NCBI RefSeq assembly: GCF_030540545.1
Contig: NZ_JAUNVZ010000001.1
Coordinates: 124,001-188,000 of the forward strand
Origin: Rothia sp. (in: high G+C Gram-positive bacteria)
Lineage (GTDB): Bacteria > Actinomycetota > Actinomycetes > Actinomycetales > Micrococcaceae
Direction of reading: 5' to 3'
Length of the DNA stretch: 64,000 nucleotides
In this document: piece after piece, positions 25,735-33,983 of the stretch
Position numbering within the stretch: position 1 is the stretch's first letter
Layout of the letters: the number at the start of each line of letters is the position of its first letter
Program-made: the position numbers and the translations under genes
Notes under the pieces: model-generated
The model's input: only the letters and a program-made list of their open reading frames with translations
Told to the model about the DNA's origin: nothing
Database searches by the model: none

Positions 25735-26538
25735 CTAGTCGAGTTCGACAATCAGGGGAGCGTGGTCGCTCGTGCCCTCACCCGCGCGCTCCTCGGTATC
25801 CACAGTCGCAGACTTTACGCGAGCCGCCAAAGCCTGCGAGTAGAGCTGGAAGTCAATACGCATACCTTCATTCTTGCTCAGGCGACCCGCCTGATAATCC
25901 CAATAGGTATAGCCCTCAGTGCCCGGCAGTAGATCGCGTACCACATCGCTCAGACCCGCATCCAGCATTGCCTGGAACGCCGCACGCTCAGGAGCCGAAA
26001 CATGGGTCAGCTGATTCTCACGGAAGAAATCAATATCCCACACATCGCTATCCAAAGGCGCCACATTCCAATCACCCACCAGGGCCAGCTGCAGATTCGG
26101 ATCATCGGCCAGCCAGGACTCAACACTAGTGCGCAGCTGCTGCATCCAGCGCATCTTATAGTCCATATGGGGGTCATCCAGGCCGCGGCCATTAGGAACG
26201 TACAGGCTCCAGATACGCACGCCATTGCAGGTAGCGCCAATAGCGCGCGCCTCCACTACCTCCGGCTCACCGGGCTTACCAAAGGCAGGCTGGGAGGGAA
26301 AAGCACGCTGAACATCCTCAAGACCCACGCGGGAGGCAATAGCCACGCCATTCCACTGGTTTAGACCAAAGTGCGCCACATCGTAGCCCATGAATTCAAA
26401 AACATCCCAGGGGAACGAATCATCCTTGGTTTTCGTCTCCTGCAGCGCCAGTACATCCGGTTCGTGGGTTTCCAGCCACTCTTCCAGACGGTCGGCGCGG
26501 GCACGAATTGAGTTAATATTCCAGGTCGCGATTTTCAT
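25735..26538 (-). CDS. xth: Exodeoxyribonuclease III (AP endonuclease)
   Basis: 267 residues of the EEP nuclease fold: MKIATWNINSIRAR at the start (Asn ligand), LALQETKTKDD (catalytic Glu), WSLYVPNGRG, GDWNVAP (Asp/Asn pair) and the final STVDTEERAGEGTSDHAPL motif (catalytic Asp-His). It incises DNA at abasic sites in base-excision repair. On the minus strand TAAGCT lies 7 bases before the ATG at 26538 without a ribosome site, so the transcript is probably leaderless. Confidence 0.94.
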   Translation of the reverse strand: MKIATWNINSIRARADRLEEWLETHEPDVLALQETKTKDDSFPWDVFEFMGYDVAHFGLNQWNGVAIASRVGLEDVQRAFPSQPAFGKPGEPEVVEARAIGATCNGVRIWSLYVPNGRGLDDPHMDYKMRWMQQLRTSVESWLADDPNLQLALVGDWNVAPLDSDVWDIDFFRENQLTHVSAPERAAFQAMLDAGLSDVVRDLLPGTEGYTYWDYQAGRLSKNEGMRIDFQLYSQALAARVKSATVDTEERAGEGTSDHAPLIVELD

Positions 26539-26588
26539 GCTCTCTAGCTTACCCCACCAACACGACCCGGCGAGTTACGGGAAAGAGT

Positions 26589-26625
26589 AAGGGCACCGAG
26601 TTTGGGGTGTAAAACTCGGTGCCCT
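26589..26625. terminator. Hairpin 3 downstream of butanediol dehydrogenase
   Basis: 15-bp perfect arms AAGGGCACCGAGTTT and complement. Third of three consecutive hairpins (26660-26700, 26633-26654, 26589-26625) in the minus-strand direction. Confidence 0.75.
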
Positions 26626-26659
26626 TGAATGAGCAGACCCCACCGTCGCGGTCTGATCA

Positions 26660-26700
26660 CAGGACATACTCCGCGATTAGAGAAACGGAATATGTCCTGT
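26660..26700. terminator. Hairpin 1 downstream of butanediol dehydrogenase
   Basis: Arms ACAGGACATA-TCCG type with a two-base mismatch, 56 bases after the stop. A smaller CAGACC/GGTCTG hairpin follows at 26632-26654. Confidence 0.55.
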
Positions 26701-26756
26701 GCACCGGGATTCAGAACGTAGAAAGAACCCCGATGCAGCCTATACCCGTGCGGATT

Positions 26757-27842
26757 CTAGGAATCCAGTAGATCCCGGTGAGTGGTCACCAGAATCTTCA
26801 CGGCGGTCTCGTTATGGTTGATGAGAGTGTCAAAACCCTTATCGACCAGGTCGTCAATGAAGATCTTGCCGGTAATAAACGGCTCAAGATTGATCTTGCC
26901 GGACTCCACCAGAGCAATGCTCTCGGGGTGGTTATTCACATAGGCAATGGTGCCGCGGATATCCAGTTCCTTGAGCACAATCTTCTGCATATTCAGCTGT
27001 GCTGGATGACCCCAAATGGAGACAATCACAATGCGCGCGGTGGGCTTAACGGCGTCCAGAATCAGATCCAATGCCGGCTGAACCGAGGTGCATTCAAAGG
27101 CGGTATCGGCACCGCGACCGTCGGTCAGGCGCTGAATTTCGGCAAGAACATCACTCTCGGCGGGGGAGAATGCATAATCGGCAACTCCCGCATCGATAGC
27201 CTTGGCGCGGCGCAGGGACGAGAGTTCAGAAATAATGACCTTCAGGCCCTTTGCCTTCAGCACCGCGGCGGTGAGCAGACCGATCGGGCCGGCGCCGGTA
27301 ACCAGTGCGTACTGACCTTCTGTCAGTTCGCCCGCGCGCTCCACGGCGTGAACCGCTACGGTCAGGGGCTCAATGAGCGCCGCCTGGTCCAGGGGGATAT
27401 TCTTGGAAATTTTATGCACCCAGCGACGCTTGACGCTAATGGTTTCCGACAGGCCACCGCCGCGACCGGCAAGACCAATAAAGTTCATATCCTTAGACAG
27501 GTGGTAGGTCTTGGATTCAGGGCCCACGTCCACACTATCGTCAACAATATAGGGCTCAACGATTACGTGATCGCCGACTTCCAGGTCAGTGACGCCTTCA
27601 CCCAGGGCACTGACGGTACCGGAGAATTCGTGGCCGAGGGTAACGGGGGCGTCTTCGCCGGAGAGGGGGTGGGGGTGACCGTGGGAGGGACAGAAGATTG
27701 GTCCGTCCAGGTATTCGTGCAGGTCGGTGCCGCAAATGCCGCACCAGGCAACCTGAATGAGGACTTCACCTGGTGCAACCTCGGGGGTGGGGATGTCTTC
27801 AATACGTATATCGTTGCGGTCGTAGAAACGAGCTGCCTTCAT
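26757..27842 (-). CDS. bdhA: 2,3-butanediol dehydrogenase, zinc-dependent MDR family
   Basis: 361 residues. Catalytic zinc motifs CGICGTDLHEY (C34) and LGHEFSG (H69, E70), the Rossmann motif GAGPIGLL (about 178), and IVSIWG near 275. The cysteines of the structural zinc lobe are absent, as in Bacillus BdhA, whose HEY-GPIF-PHPL pattern near residue 42-60 is shared. It interconverts acetoin or diacetyl and 2,3-butanediol with NAD(H). A TGACGTCA-centred palindrome lies upstream at 27968-27991. Related sugar-alcohol dehydrogenases are the alternative, but the BdhA-like motifs make butanediol the best call. Confidence 0.85.
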   Translation of the reverse strand: MKAARFYDRNDIRIEDIPTPEVAPGEVLIQVAWCGICGTDLHEYLDGPIFCPSHGHPHPLSGEDAPVTLGHEFSGTVSALGEGVTDLEVGDHVIVEPYIVDDSVDVGPESKTYHLSKDMNFIGLAGRGGGLSETISVKRRWVHKISKNIPLDQAALIEPLTVAVHAVERAGELTEGQYALVTGAGPIGLLTAAVLKAKGLKVIISELSSLRRAKAIDAGVADYAFSPAESDVLAEIQRLTDGRGADTAFECTSVQPALDLILDAVKPTARIVIVSIWGHPAQLNMQKIVLKELDIRGTIAYVNNHPESIALVESGKINLEPFITGKIFIDDLVDKGFDTLINHNETAVKILVTTHRDLLDS

Positions 27843-27967
27843 GCTCTGCTCCTTAGTGCACAGCGTATATGCTGCGGGTTGGGGACGGGAGTCGGTTGGC
27901 TCCTTAACCTCACCCTACTCTCTTGAATCTCAAATGTCATCAGATGCTATATTTTGAGTGAATAATT

Positions 27968-27991
27968 CGTCATATTGACGTCATTATGACG
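27968..27991. promoter_or_regulatory. 24-bp near-palindrome, candidate operator of bdhA
   Basis: Centred on TGACGTCA; 22 of 24 positions are symmetric. About 130 bases upstream of bdhA. Confidence 0.45.
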
Positions 27992-28121
27992 TTAGTAGAT
28001 AGCTGTTCTCATATACAGGCATGAAATTTTCACAGATACTTGAAAAATTATTCAGTGTAGTACTGACCTTTAGTATGCCCCGTGCACGGGCATAAGAGGA
28101 TTAGATCTACCGTAGTTGAAA

Positions 28122-28139
28122 AGTTCGGCTAGGCGAACT
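28122..28139. promoter_or_regulatory. Candidate MntR/DtxR operator
   Basis: AGTTCGGCTAGGCGAACT: 16 of 18 positions symmetric, CTAG core, 92 bases before the metal-binding protein gene. A DtxR-family regulator is encoded at the other end of the same cluster. Confidence 0.55.
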
Positions 28140-28230
28140 ATGATGAGAGTAGAAGATGAAAACCATTCGCATAAGAGTGTAATGGACTTTATCGACACTC
28201 ACACACCGTACGCACTGATGGGAGAGACCA

Positions 28231-29142
28231 ATGAAGAGAAAATTCCCTCTGGCAGCCATCCTGTTGAGCATCCTGGCTCTGGTACTGGCTGCATGCTCCG
28301 CTGCCCCCAAGGCAGAGGGTCAGAAGAAAACCGTGCTGACCACCTTCACCGTGCTCGCCGATATTGCGCAGAATGTTGCCGGCGATCACCTAAACGTGGA
28401 GTCGCTGACCAAACCCGGCGCGGAAATCCACGAATATGAGCCCACCCCCAGCGATATTAAAAAGGCAGCTAAGGCCGATCTGATCCTGGATAACGGCCTG
28501 AATCTGGAAAGCTGGTTCGAGAAGTTTGTCAAGGACTCCGACGCTAAGCACGCTACCGTGAGCAATGGGGTGAAGGTCATTAATATTACCGAAGACGCCT
28601 ACGCGGGTAAGCCCAATCCTCACGCCTGGATGAGTCCGAGCAATGTGCAGAAGTACGTGGACAATATGGTCACCGAATTCTCTGCCCTGGACCCCGCGCA
28701 CGCCGATGACTTCAAGAAGAACGCCGAGAGCTATAAGCAGAAGCTGCAGCAGGTCAAGGACGATATGGTCAAGGAACTGGGCACCCTACCGGAGTCTCAG
28801 CGCGCCCTGGTGACCTGTGAAGGCGCCTTCTCCTATCTGGCACAGGATGCCGGTATGAAGGAAAAGTACATTTGGGCCGTTAACTCCGAGCAGCAGGCAA
28901 CCCCCTCGCAGATTTCCTCCGTGATTAGTTTTGTGAAGGAATCTCAGGTTCCGGCGGTCTTCTGCGAATCCACCGTGACCGATGCACCCATGCAGCAGGT
29001 GGTAGATGCCACCGGTGCCCGTTTTGGCGGCGTGCTCTATGTGGATTCCCTCTCGGATGCTAATGGCCCCGTGCCGACCTACCTGGATATGATCCGCCAC
29101 GATGCTCATACCATCGTCAAGGGTCTGACCGGTAAGTCCTAA
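28231..29142 (+). CDS. Manganese/zinc ABC transporter substrate-binding lipoprotein
   Basis: 303 residues. Lipoprotein signal with lipobox LAAC (C22), then a cluster A-I (ZnuA/PsaA) fold: TFTVLADIAQNVAGDHL, the metal histidine in EIHEYEPTPSD, a second in NPHAWMSP, and CESTV and YVDSLS in the C-terminal lobe, whose late glutamate and aspartate complete the usual Mn-type His2-Glu-Asp set. No His-rich loop is present, which favours manganese (or iron) over zinc. GGGAGAG precedes the ATG. It heads an operon-like row with an ATPase and a permease and is separated from them by a large hairpin. Confidence 0.9.
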   Translation: MKRKFPLAAILLSILALVLAACSAAPKAEGQKKTVLTTFTVLADIAQNVAGDHLNVESLTKPGAEIHEYEPTPSDIKKAAKADLILDNGLNLESWFEKFVKDSDAKHATVSNGVKVINITEDAYAGKPNPHAWMSPSNVQKYVDNMVTEFSALDPAHADDFKKNAESYKQKLQQVKDDMVKELGTLPESQRALVTCEGAFSYLAQDAGMKEKYIWAVNSEQQATPSQISSVISFVKESQVPAVFCESTVTDAPMQQVVDATGARFGGVLYVDSLSDANGPVPTYLDMIRHDAHTIVKGLTGKS

Positions 29143-29170
29143 GATCTCAGCCCGCGGGTTGATAGATACG

Positions 29171-29230
29171 TGAATACCGATTCTCCCGCTGCCCTTTCAC
29201 GGCTTCGAGGCGCGGGAGGGTCGGTATTCA
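29171..29230 (+). terminator. Large hairpin between binding-protein and ATPase genes
   Basis: TGAATACCGA pairs with TCGGTATTCA, and inside CTCCCGC pairs with GCGGGAG. Could end part of the transcripts or stabilise the upstream mRNA, giving more binding protein than transporter. Confidence 0.75.
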
Positions 29231-29336
29231 TCCGTCCAAGGGCGCTATGCGGCGTATCAGAGTATTACCTTGGGTGCACTCCGGTAGGAGCTGGGATACT
29301 CTCGTAGTGTCAGATTATTTTCTAGAAATATAAGCT

Positions 29337-30167
29337 ATGGTCAAGAATATTTTCTCCTCTGCCCAGAGCGCGGGGGAGCAGAATTCCCCCATTCTGCAGG
29401 TGCAGAATGTGAGCGTGAATTACGGTAGCGTGCAGGCGCTGCACAATGCCAGCCTGAGTGTGCGTCAAGGCTCTATTTGCGGTCTGATTGGTATGAATGG
29501 CTCGGGTAAATCCACCCTTTTTAAGGCAATTATGGGGGTTCATCACGCACAGAGTGGTAGCGTGCTGATTGATAATCGAGCGCCCGCCCTGGCCCGTAAG
29601 GCGGGAACGGTCAGCTATGTGCCGCAGAGTGAAGATATTGACTGGTCTTTCCCTGTTTCCGTGGGTGAAGTGGTGGCTATGGGTCGCTACCGTAACCTGG
29701 GTCTGACTCGCCGTTTGCGCCCCGCCGATAAACTGGCAGTGCAGCATGCCCTGGAGCGTGTGGAGCTGCACGAGCTGGCGCATCGTCAAATTGGTGCTCT
29801 CTCGGGTGGTCAGCGTAAGCGTGCGTTTGTGGCTCGCGCTATTGCCCAGGGCGCCCAGCTGCTGCTGCTGGATGAGCCCTTTGCGGGCGTGGATAAGCGC
29901 AGTGAATCTATGCTGGTTGAGGTGCTGCAGCAGTTGCGCGATGAGGGTGCTTCGGTGCTGATTTCTACTCATGATTTGGCGTCTTTGCGTACCTTTGCCG
30001 ATGATGCGGTGCTGCTGCGTAAAACTGTGCTCATGCAGGACACCCCCGATCGTGTGTTGCAGCCGCAGAACCTTATGCGTGCCTTCGGTATGGAGGTTGA
30101 TGCGGGCACCTCTTCGAGCTCTCAGTCCGAGCTATCTAACGCTGATCTATCCCGGGAAGGGGAGTAA
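29337..30167 (+). CDS. Manganese/zinc ABC transporter ATP-binding protein
   Basis: 276 residues. ABC ATPase with Walker A GMNGSGKST (about 54-62), Q-loop VPQSEDIDW typical of metal ABC systems, signature LSGGQRKRAF (about 157), Walker B LLLLDEPFAGVD and switch histidine STHDL. It powers the permease encoded directly downstream (stop to GTG gap of 2 bases). No clear ribosome site is visible before the ATG. Confidence 0.93.
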   Translation: MVKNIFSSAQSAGEQNSPILQVQNVSVNYGSVQALHNASLSVRQGSICGLIGMNGSGKSTLFKAIMGVHHAQSGSVLIDNRAPALARKAGTVSYVPQSEDIDWSFPVSVGEVVAMGRYRNLGLTRRLRPADKLAVQHALERVELHELAHRQIGALSGGQRKRAFVARAIAQGAQLLLLDEPFAGVDKRSESMLVEVLQQLRDEGASVLISTHDLASLRTFADDAVLLRKTVLMQDTPDRVLQPQNLMRAFGMEVDAGTSSSSQSELSNADLSREGE

Positions 30168-30169
30168 AA

Positions 30170-31027
30170 GTGATTGAATTTCTGACCGAACCTTTTACTC
30201 TGCCCTTTATGATGCGCGCCCTGATTGCCACGCTCATGGCGGCGAGTGTGTGCGCTCTGCTTTCTTGCTGGTTGGTTATGCTCGGCTGGTCATTGATGGG
30301 CGACGCCATTTCTCACGCTGTGGTTCCGGGCGTGGTGCTCGCCTATATCTTTGGTCTGCCTTTTGCCGTGGGTGCTGTGATTGCGGCTCTGTGCGCGGTG
30401 GCGCTGATTGGCGCGGTGCGTTCCAGCGGGCGTGTGCGTGAAGATGCCGCTATTGGCATTGTCTTTACAACTCTCTTTTCCTTCGGCCTGGTGCTTATTT
30501 CCGTTACGGCAACGAATACCGATTTGAATCATATTCTTTTTGGTAATGTGCTGGGCGTTTCTTGGGGCGATATTTGGCAGATCGGTATTTTGGCGGTGAT
30601 TGTGGCTGCCGTGTTGCTGATGAAGCGCCGTGATTTTGTGCTCTATGCTTTTGACCCCGGGTTTGCGCACGCTATTGGTTTGCGCCCGCGCCTGCTCGGT
30701 GGCATTTTGCTGGTGATTTTGGCGCTCACTTCGGTGGTGGGTTTGCAGATTGTGGGTGTGGTGCTGGTGGTTGCCATGCTGATTATTCCGGGCTCTACCG
30801 CTCGACTGCTCACGGATCGTTTTGTGCCTATGCTGGTGATCGCGGTGGCTGTGTCGGTGCTGGGTACCGTGGTGGGTTTGTATGTGAGCTACTATGCGGA
30901 TGTTTCCTCCGGCGGTGCTGTGGTGCTGGTGCAGGGTCTGATGTTCCTGGCGGTGTATGTTCTGGCGCCTCGTTACGGGGTGTTGGCGCGCTGGCGTGCG
31001 CGTCGGCAGAGTGCTGCTCTTTCCTAG
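30170..31027 (+). CDS. Manganese/zinc ABC transporter permease
   Basis: 285 residues with eight to nine hydrophobic segments of the ABC-3 (ZnuB/MntC) family: GWSLMGDAISHAVVPGVVLAY near residue 38, the REDAAIGIVFTTLFSFGLV motif, and VVGLQIVGVVLVVAMLIIPGSTARLL. GTG start with GGGGAG upstream. It forms the channel for Mn2+ or Zn2+ with the two preceding gene products. Confidence 0.92.
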   Translation: MIEFLTEPFTLPFMMRALIATLMAASVCALLSCWLVMLGWSLMGDAISHAVVPGVVLAYIFGLPFAVGAVIAALCAVALIGAVRSSGRVREDAAIGIVFTTLFSFGLVLISVTATNTDLNHILFGNVLGVSWGDIWQIGILAVIVAAVLLMKRRDFVLYAFDPGFAHAIGLRPRLLGGILLVILALTSVVGLQIVGVVLVVAMLIIPGSTARLLTDRFVPMLVIAVAVSVLGTVVGLYVSYYADVSSGGAVVLVQGLMFLAVYVLAPRYGVLARWRARRQSAALS

Positions 31028-31054
31028 AGGGCTAGAGCATAAGAGATATATAGG

Positions 31055-31085
31055 TGGAGCCCCGGATAGTGTATCCGGGGCTCCA
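31055..31085. terminator. Bidirectional terminator, permease / mntR
   Basis: Perfect 14-bp arms TGGAGCCCCGGATA and complement with GTG loop between convergent genes. Confidence 0.88.
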
Positions 31086-31092
31086 TGCCGTT

Positions 31093-31785
31093 TTAGAGTG
31101 TTGAGACAAAGAGGGACGCGGCGGCGGCAACACCCAGGGGTAGTGCCTGCGCGCTGTGCTCCTGGTGCTCAGCCGGGATAACGCGTACGTTAATTGCTTC
31201 GGAGAAGGGGGCGCCTTCTTCAATGAGTAGGGAGGCGCCGGGGATAATGCCGTGCTCGTGCAGGTATCGTAGTAGGCGCGGGTCGGCGTCATCAATGCGC
31301 TCGACCAGTACGCGGTCTCCGGGTGTGCATTGGGTCAGGGGCACGGTTTGGGGGAAGTGCATATTGCCTTGGGCGTCCGGGATAGGGTCGCCGTGTGGGT
31401 CGCGGGTGGGGTGACCCAGTAGGCTGTCGATTCGCTCGATCATAAAGTCGGAGACGGCGTGTTCGAGCACTTCGGCTTCGTCGTGTACATTGTCCCAGGT
31501 GTATCCCAGGGTTTGCACCAGGAAGGTTTCGATTAGGCGGTGGCGGCGGATCATTGCCAGGGCATAGGTTCGCCCCTGCGCGGTGAGTTCTATGCCGCCG
31601 TAGGGTTGGTGTTCAATGAGATCGGCTGCCGCTAGTCGTTTGAGCCCGTCTGAGACGGAGGAGATGCGCAGGCCCATATGTACCGCGAGAGTGGTTGCGG
31701 TGGCGGGTGTGCCGGACCATTCTTCGATAGCGTAGATGCTTTTGAGATAGTTTTGGGTGCTGACGGAGAGTTCTGAGAGCGGCAT
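31093..31785 (-). CDS. DtxR/MntR family metal-dependent regulator
   Basis: 230 residues. N-terminal winged helix (SVSTQNYLKSIYAIEEW, then ATTLAVHMGLRISSVSDGLKRL), a dimerisation and metal-binding domain (RRHRLIETFLVQTLGYTWDNVHDEAEVLEHAVSDFM-type pattern with E and H ligands) and a C-terminal FeoA/SH3-like domain (about 150-230). The metal-site pattern HDEAEVLEH fits the DtxR family. It converges on the transporter genes, so it most likely represses them when manganese or iron is plentiful, perhaps through the site at 28122. Confidence 0.9.
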   Translation of the reverse strand: MPLSELSVSTQNYLKSIYAIEEWSGTPATATTLAVHMGLRISSVSDGLKRLAAADLIEHQPYGGIELTAQGRTYALAMIRRHRLIETFLVQTLGYTWDNVHDEAEVLEHAVSDFMIERIDSLLGHPTRDPHGDPIPDAQGNMHFPQTVPLTQCTPGDRVLVERIDDADPRLLRYLHEHGIIPGASLLIEEGAPFSEAINVRVIPAEHQEHSAQALPLGVAAAASLFVSTL

Positions 31786-31893
31786 GGTTTAAGTGTACCG
31801 GGCGGTATGGGGGTGTGCCCAATGGTTGGTAAAAATTTTTTTATGGGGTGTTTACCTTGTGTTTTCGGGGTTCGAGCGCAAAAGAGAAAAATT

Positions 31894-31936
31894 TCCTACT
31901 GGTACCTGTTGCAAACTTTAACAGGTTCCTGTAGGA
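31894..31936. promoter_or_regulatory. 17-bp-arm inverted repeat, candidate MarR operator
   Basis: Arms TCCTACTGGTACCTGTT and AACAGGTTCCTGTAGGA match at 15 of 17 positions around 9 bases, between the mntR-like gene and the MarR gene. Confidence 0.65.
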
Positions 31937-32041
31937 TTTATGTCAGGAGCTGCACAGTACCGTATATCTACCGCGGAATGCACGCTCAGATACACCCATA
32001 GCGAGCACAGGCTCGCCCCATAGATTTTTGGAGAATATCTC

Positions 32042-32833
32042 ATGAATACCCCCGAAGAATACACTGCAGAAGCAGCAGAAACCCTCTCCGGCCGCGAATT
32101 GATGCACAAGGTGATGGAATTTGCCCGTAATGCTCACGCATGGCGTGCACACCAGCACCACGCCAAGCACAAGAACGGCATGGACACCAGCCGCGGCCAG
32201 GGTCGTATTTTGGCTGCCCTGAACCTCAAGGATGGCATTCCCACCCGCGAGCTGGCGTATGTGTTGGGCATTCGCGTTCCTTCGCTGAATGAAAGCCTGG
32301 CAAAGCTGGAAGAAGCCGGTCATATTCGCCGTGAAGCGGATGTCAATGATAAGCGTATTAAGCTGATTTACCTGACCGAATCCGGTCGTGAGATGGGCGC
32401 AAGCGCTTCAGCTGAACCTAAGCGCCCAAATTTCTTTGAGGTGCTCACCGAACAGGAGCGCGCGCAATTTGCCGATATGATGGATCGTCTGAATGCTCGC
32501 CTGAGCCAGGAACTTCCCGATATGCAGCAGGCTCGTGAAGAGTGGGAGGCCGCAGCCCGTGAGCGCATGGGTGACGAGCGTTTTGAAGAGTGGATGAGCC
32601 GCGCTCGTCGCGGTGAAGAGTTCGGTTTTGGTCCTCGTGATTTTGGTCGAGGCGGTTTCGAACGCGGCTTTGGTCGCGGTCATCGTGGCGGTTTTAAGCA
32701 CCGCGGTGAGCAGGGTGTTAATCGTGAAGGTTTTGGTCGAGGACATGAAGTGAAGGAGTACCGTCGTGGTGGTCGTTCGATGCGCGGCATGAAGCGCCGT
32801 TTCGGCTTTGAAACTCGTGGGTTTAATGCATAA
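32042..32833 (+). CDS. MarR family regulator with Gly/Arg/Phe-rich tail
   Basis: 263 residues. TTGGAG precedes the ATG. Residues about 20-155 are a MarR winged helix (GRILAALNLKDGIPTRELAYVLGI, SLNESLAKLEEAGHIRRE, NDKRIKLIYLTESG). A helical stretch follows (155-193), then an unusual low-complexity tail from about 195 to 263 built of FGRG, RGG, RGGF and GFGRGH units, similar in composition to RGG/FG-rich regions that bind nucleic acid or phase-separate. The gene stands alone between an inverted-repeat operator and a strong hairpin, so autoregulation is likely; the effector is unknown. Confidence 0.85.
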   Translation: MNTPEEYTAEAAETLSGRELMHKVMEFARNAHAWRAHQHHAKHKNGMDTSRGQGRILAALNLKDGIPTRELAYVLGIRVPSLNESLAKLEEAGHIRREADVNDKRIKLIYLTESGREMGASASAEPKRPNFFEVLTEQERAQFADMMDRLNARLSQELPDMQQAREEWEAAARERMGDERFEEWMSRARRGEEFGFGPRDFGRGGFERGFGRGHRGGFKHRGEQGVNREGFGRGHEVKEYRRGGRSMRGMKRRFGFETRGFNA

Positions 32834-32848
32834 ATAATATGTACCCTG

Positions 32849-32882
32849 TGTGTAGGGGCTGGAGTAATCCAGCCCCTACACA
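32849..32882. terminator. Bidirectional terminator after MarR gene
   Basis: Perfect 15-bp arms TGTGTAGGGGCTGGA and complement around GTAA. Confidence 0.87.
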
Positions 32883-32912
32883 TAGTCGATTAAGGGATGA
32901 GAGGAAATGGGT

Positions 32913-33791
32913 CTATGAGTTCATAACCTTCTCAATGTTCCCTTCCCCTCTTTTCTTAATTTCAGTGTACTTTGCAATGATGTGCGGATTATCTTCAATG
33001 AATTGTGAGATATAGGGAATAAGTCCCTTTTTGATTCGCCCCTCATAGTCTATTTTCTCGCGACATGTAGCATCTGCTATTGCTGTATCGATATTATCGT
33101 GATCCTTTGTTTCTGCCTCATCTGGACTCCGGTGCTCGGGGTGAGAATTATCTACCATACAGGTTTTCCATTCCTTAAGCATGGTACTGTACTCTTCTGA
33201 GTCAAGATAGGAGTTAATATATGCATTAAGCATAGTATGCTTAATTGTTTCAAAAAACACGGCATCTTCGGCAGATCCATAGAGAGCTTTGAGCCCTTCA
33301 AGGAGGCAGGTCCCCTCAGGCATGCTGGGGCCACCGGGATATCCGGTAACATATTCTGACTTAGGGGTACCCGCCGTATAGTCTTCAAGAGCCTGATTGC
33401 TCATACGGGCTGTTTGGGCAGAATATGCATCCCATTCAGGATCTTCAGGATTGGCGTAGCCTCTAGTGCGGGCTTTTTCAAGGCTAAGTGATGTAACCAG
33501 TATGTGGCCACGGATGCTAAATGTTTCAAGTCGCTTTGCTCTAAATTCCGTATGCCCGCGGGCGTGCATGCAATCGGTAATTGCTTTTTCTTCAGCTTTA
33601 CGCAAAGGTTCCTGTGTGCGGAATAAGTCAACCAATTTATTAATAGCCAGTGGATCAGGTTGAACGGTAGGGATGATAATTGTATCGTATGATTTTATAG
33701 ATATCTCCTTGGGGGCTGTTTTATCTGGTTTTGCGCAACCGGAGATGGATACTATAAGTAGAATGCTGAGGAAATAGATAATACGCTTCAT
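32913..33791 (-). CDS. Lipoprotein of unknown function (four-cysteine family, copy 2)
   Basis: 292 residues with AAAGG before the ATG. Lipobox SISGC (C19). Mature protein: hydrophilic, helical, with cysteines in AITDCMHARGHTEF, GTCLLEGL, EWKTCMVDNS and ATCREKIDY. These match in order and context the cysteines of the lipoprotein at 1856-2677 (KCFRDNGGEY, DKCLKL, WWTCLESKG, AQCNEDTG), so both belong to one family. Overall identity looks low. More AT-rich than the neighbours. It may share a transcript with the small peptide gene just upstream. Function not recognised. Confidence 0.75.
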   Translation of the reverse strand: MKRIIYFLSILLIVSISGCAKPDKTAPKEISIKSYDTIIIPTVQPDPLAINKLVDLFRTQEPLRKAEEKAITDCMHARGHTEFRAKRLETFSIRGHILVTSLSLEKARTRGYANPEDPEWDAYSAQTARMSNQALEDYTAGTPKSEYVTGYPGGPSMPEGTCLLEGLKALYGSAEDAVFFETIKHTMLNAYINSYLDSEEYSTMLKEWKTCMVDNSHPEHRSPDEAETKDHDNIDTAIADATCREKIDYEGRIKKGLIPYISQFIEDNPHIIAKYTEIKKRGEGNIEKVMNS

Positions 33792-33857
33792 TGCTCGACC
33801 TTTGTGTCCGTTACCTAAGGAATAGTGGGTATAGGGCGACAGATGTTCATCCTACAC

Positions 33858-33968
33858 TCACACACCTCTGTCTGGGTGGGAGCGTGCCTGAGCTGCAGGC
33901 AGGGTGAGCATGCCGGCGGTGACCATGAGCATGGCTACCATGGCGGATACATTATGGCGAAGATTCAT
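33858..33968 (-). CDS. Small exported peptide, 36 residues
   Basis: TAAGGAG (33984-33978) stands 9 bases before ATG 33968, a very good start; a longer frame upstream would read through this site. The peptide MNLRHNVSAMVAML... is almost only a signal peptide, methionine-rich, with likely cleavage after AAQA leaving eight residues, RSHPDRGV. It could be a signalling peptide, a leader peptide for downstream control, or non-functional. A compact RNA-fold candidate covers its 5' region. Confidence 0.5.
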   Translation of the reverse strand: MNLRHNVSAMVAMLMVTAGMLTLPAAQARSHPDRGV

Positions 33969-33983
33969 GAGAATCATCTCCTT

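Larger units (their letters stand above)
27843..28230. other. Divergent intergenic region bdhA / metal transporter
   Basis: 388 bases, AT-rich in the middle, holding both promoters. Two near-palindromes were found, one centred on TGACGTCA (27968-27991) and one at 28122-28139. No gene-like open frame. Confidence 0.5.
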
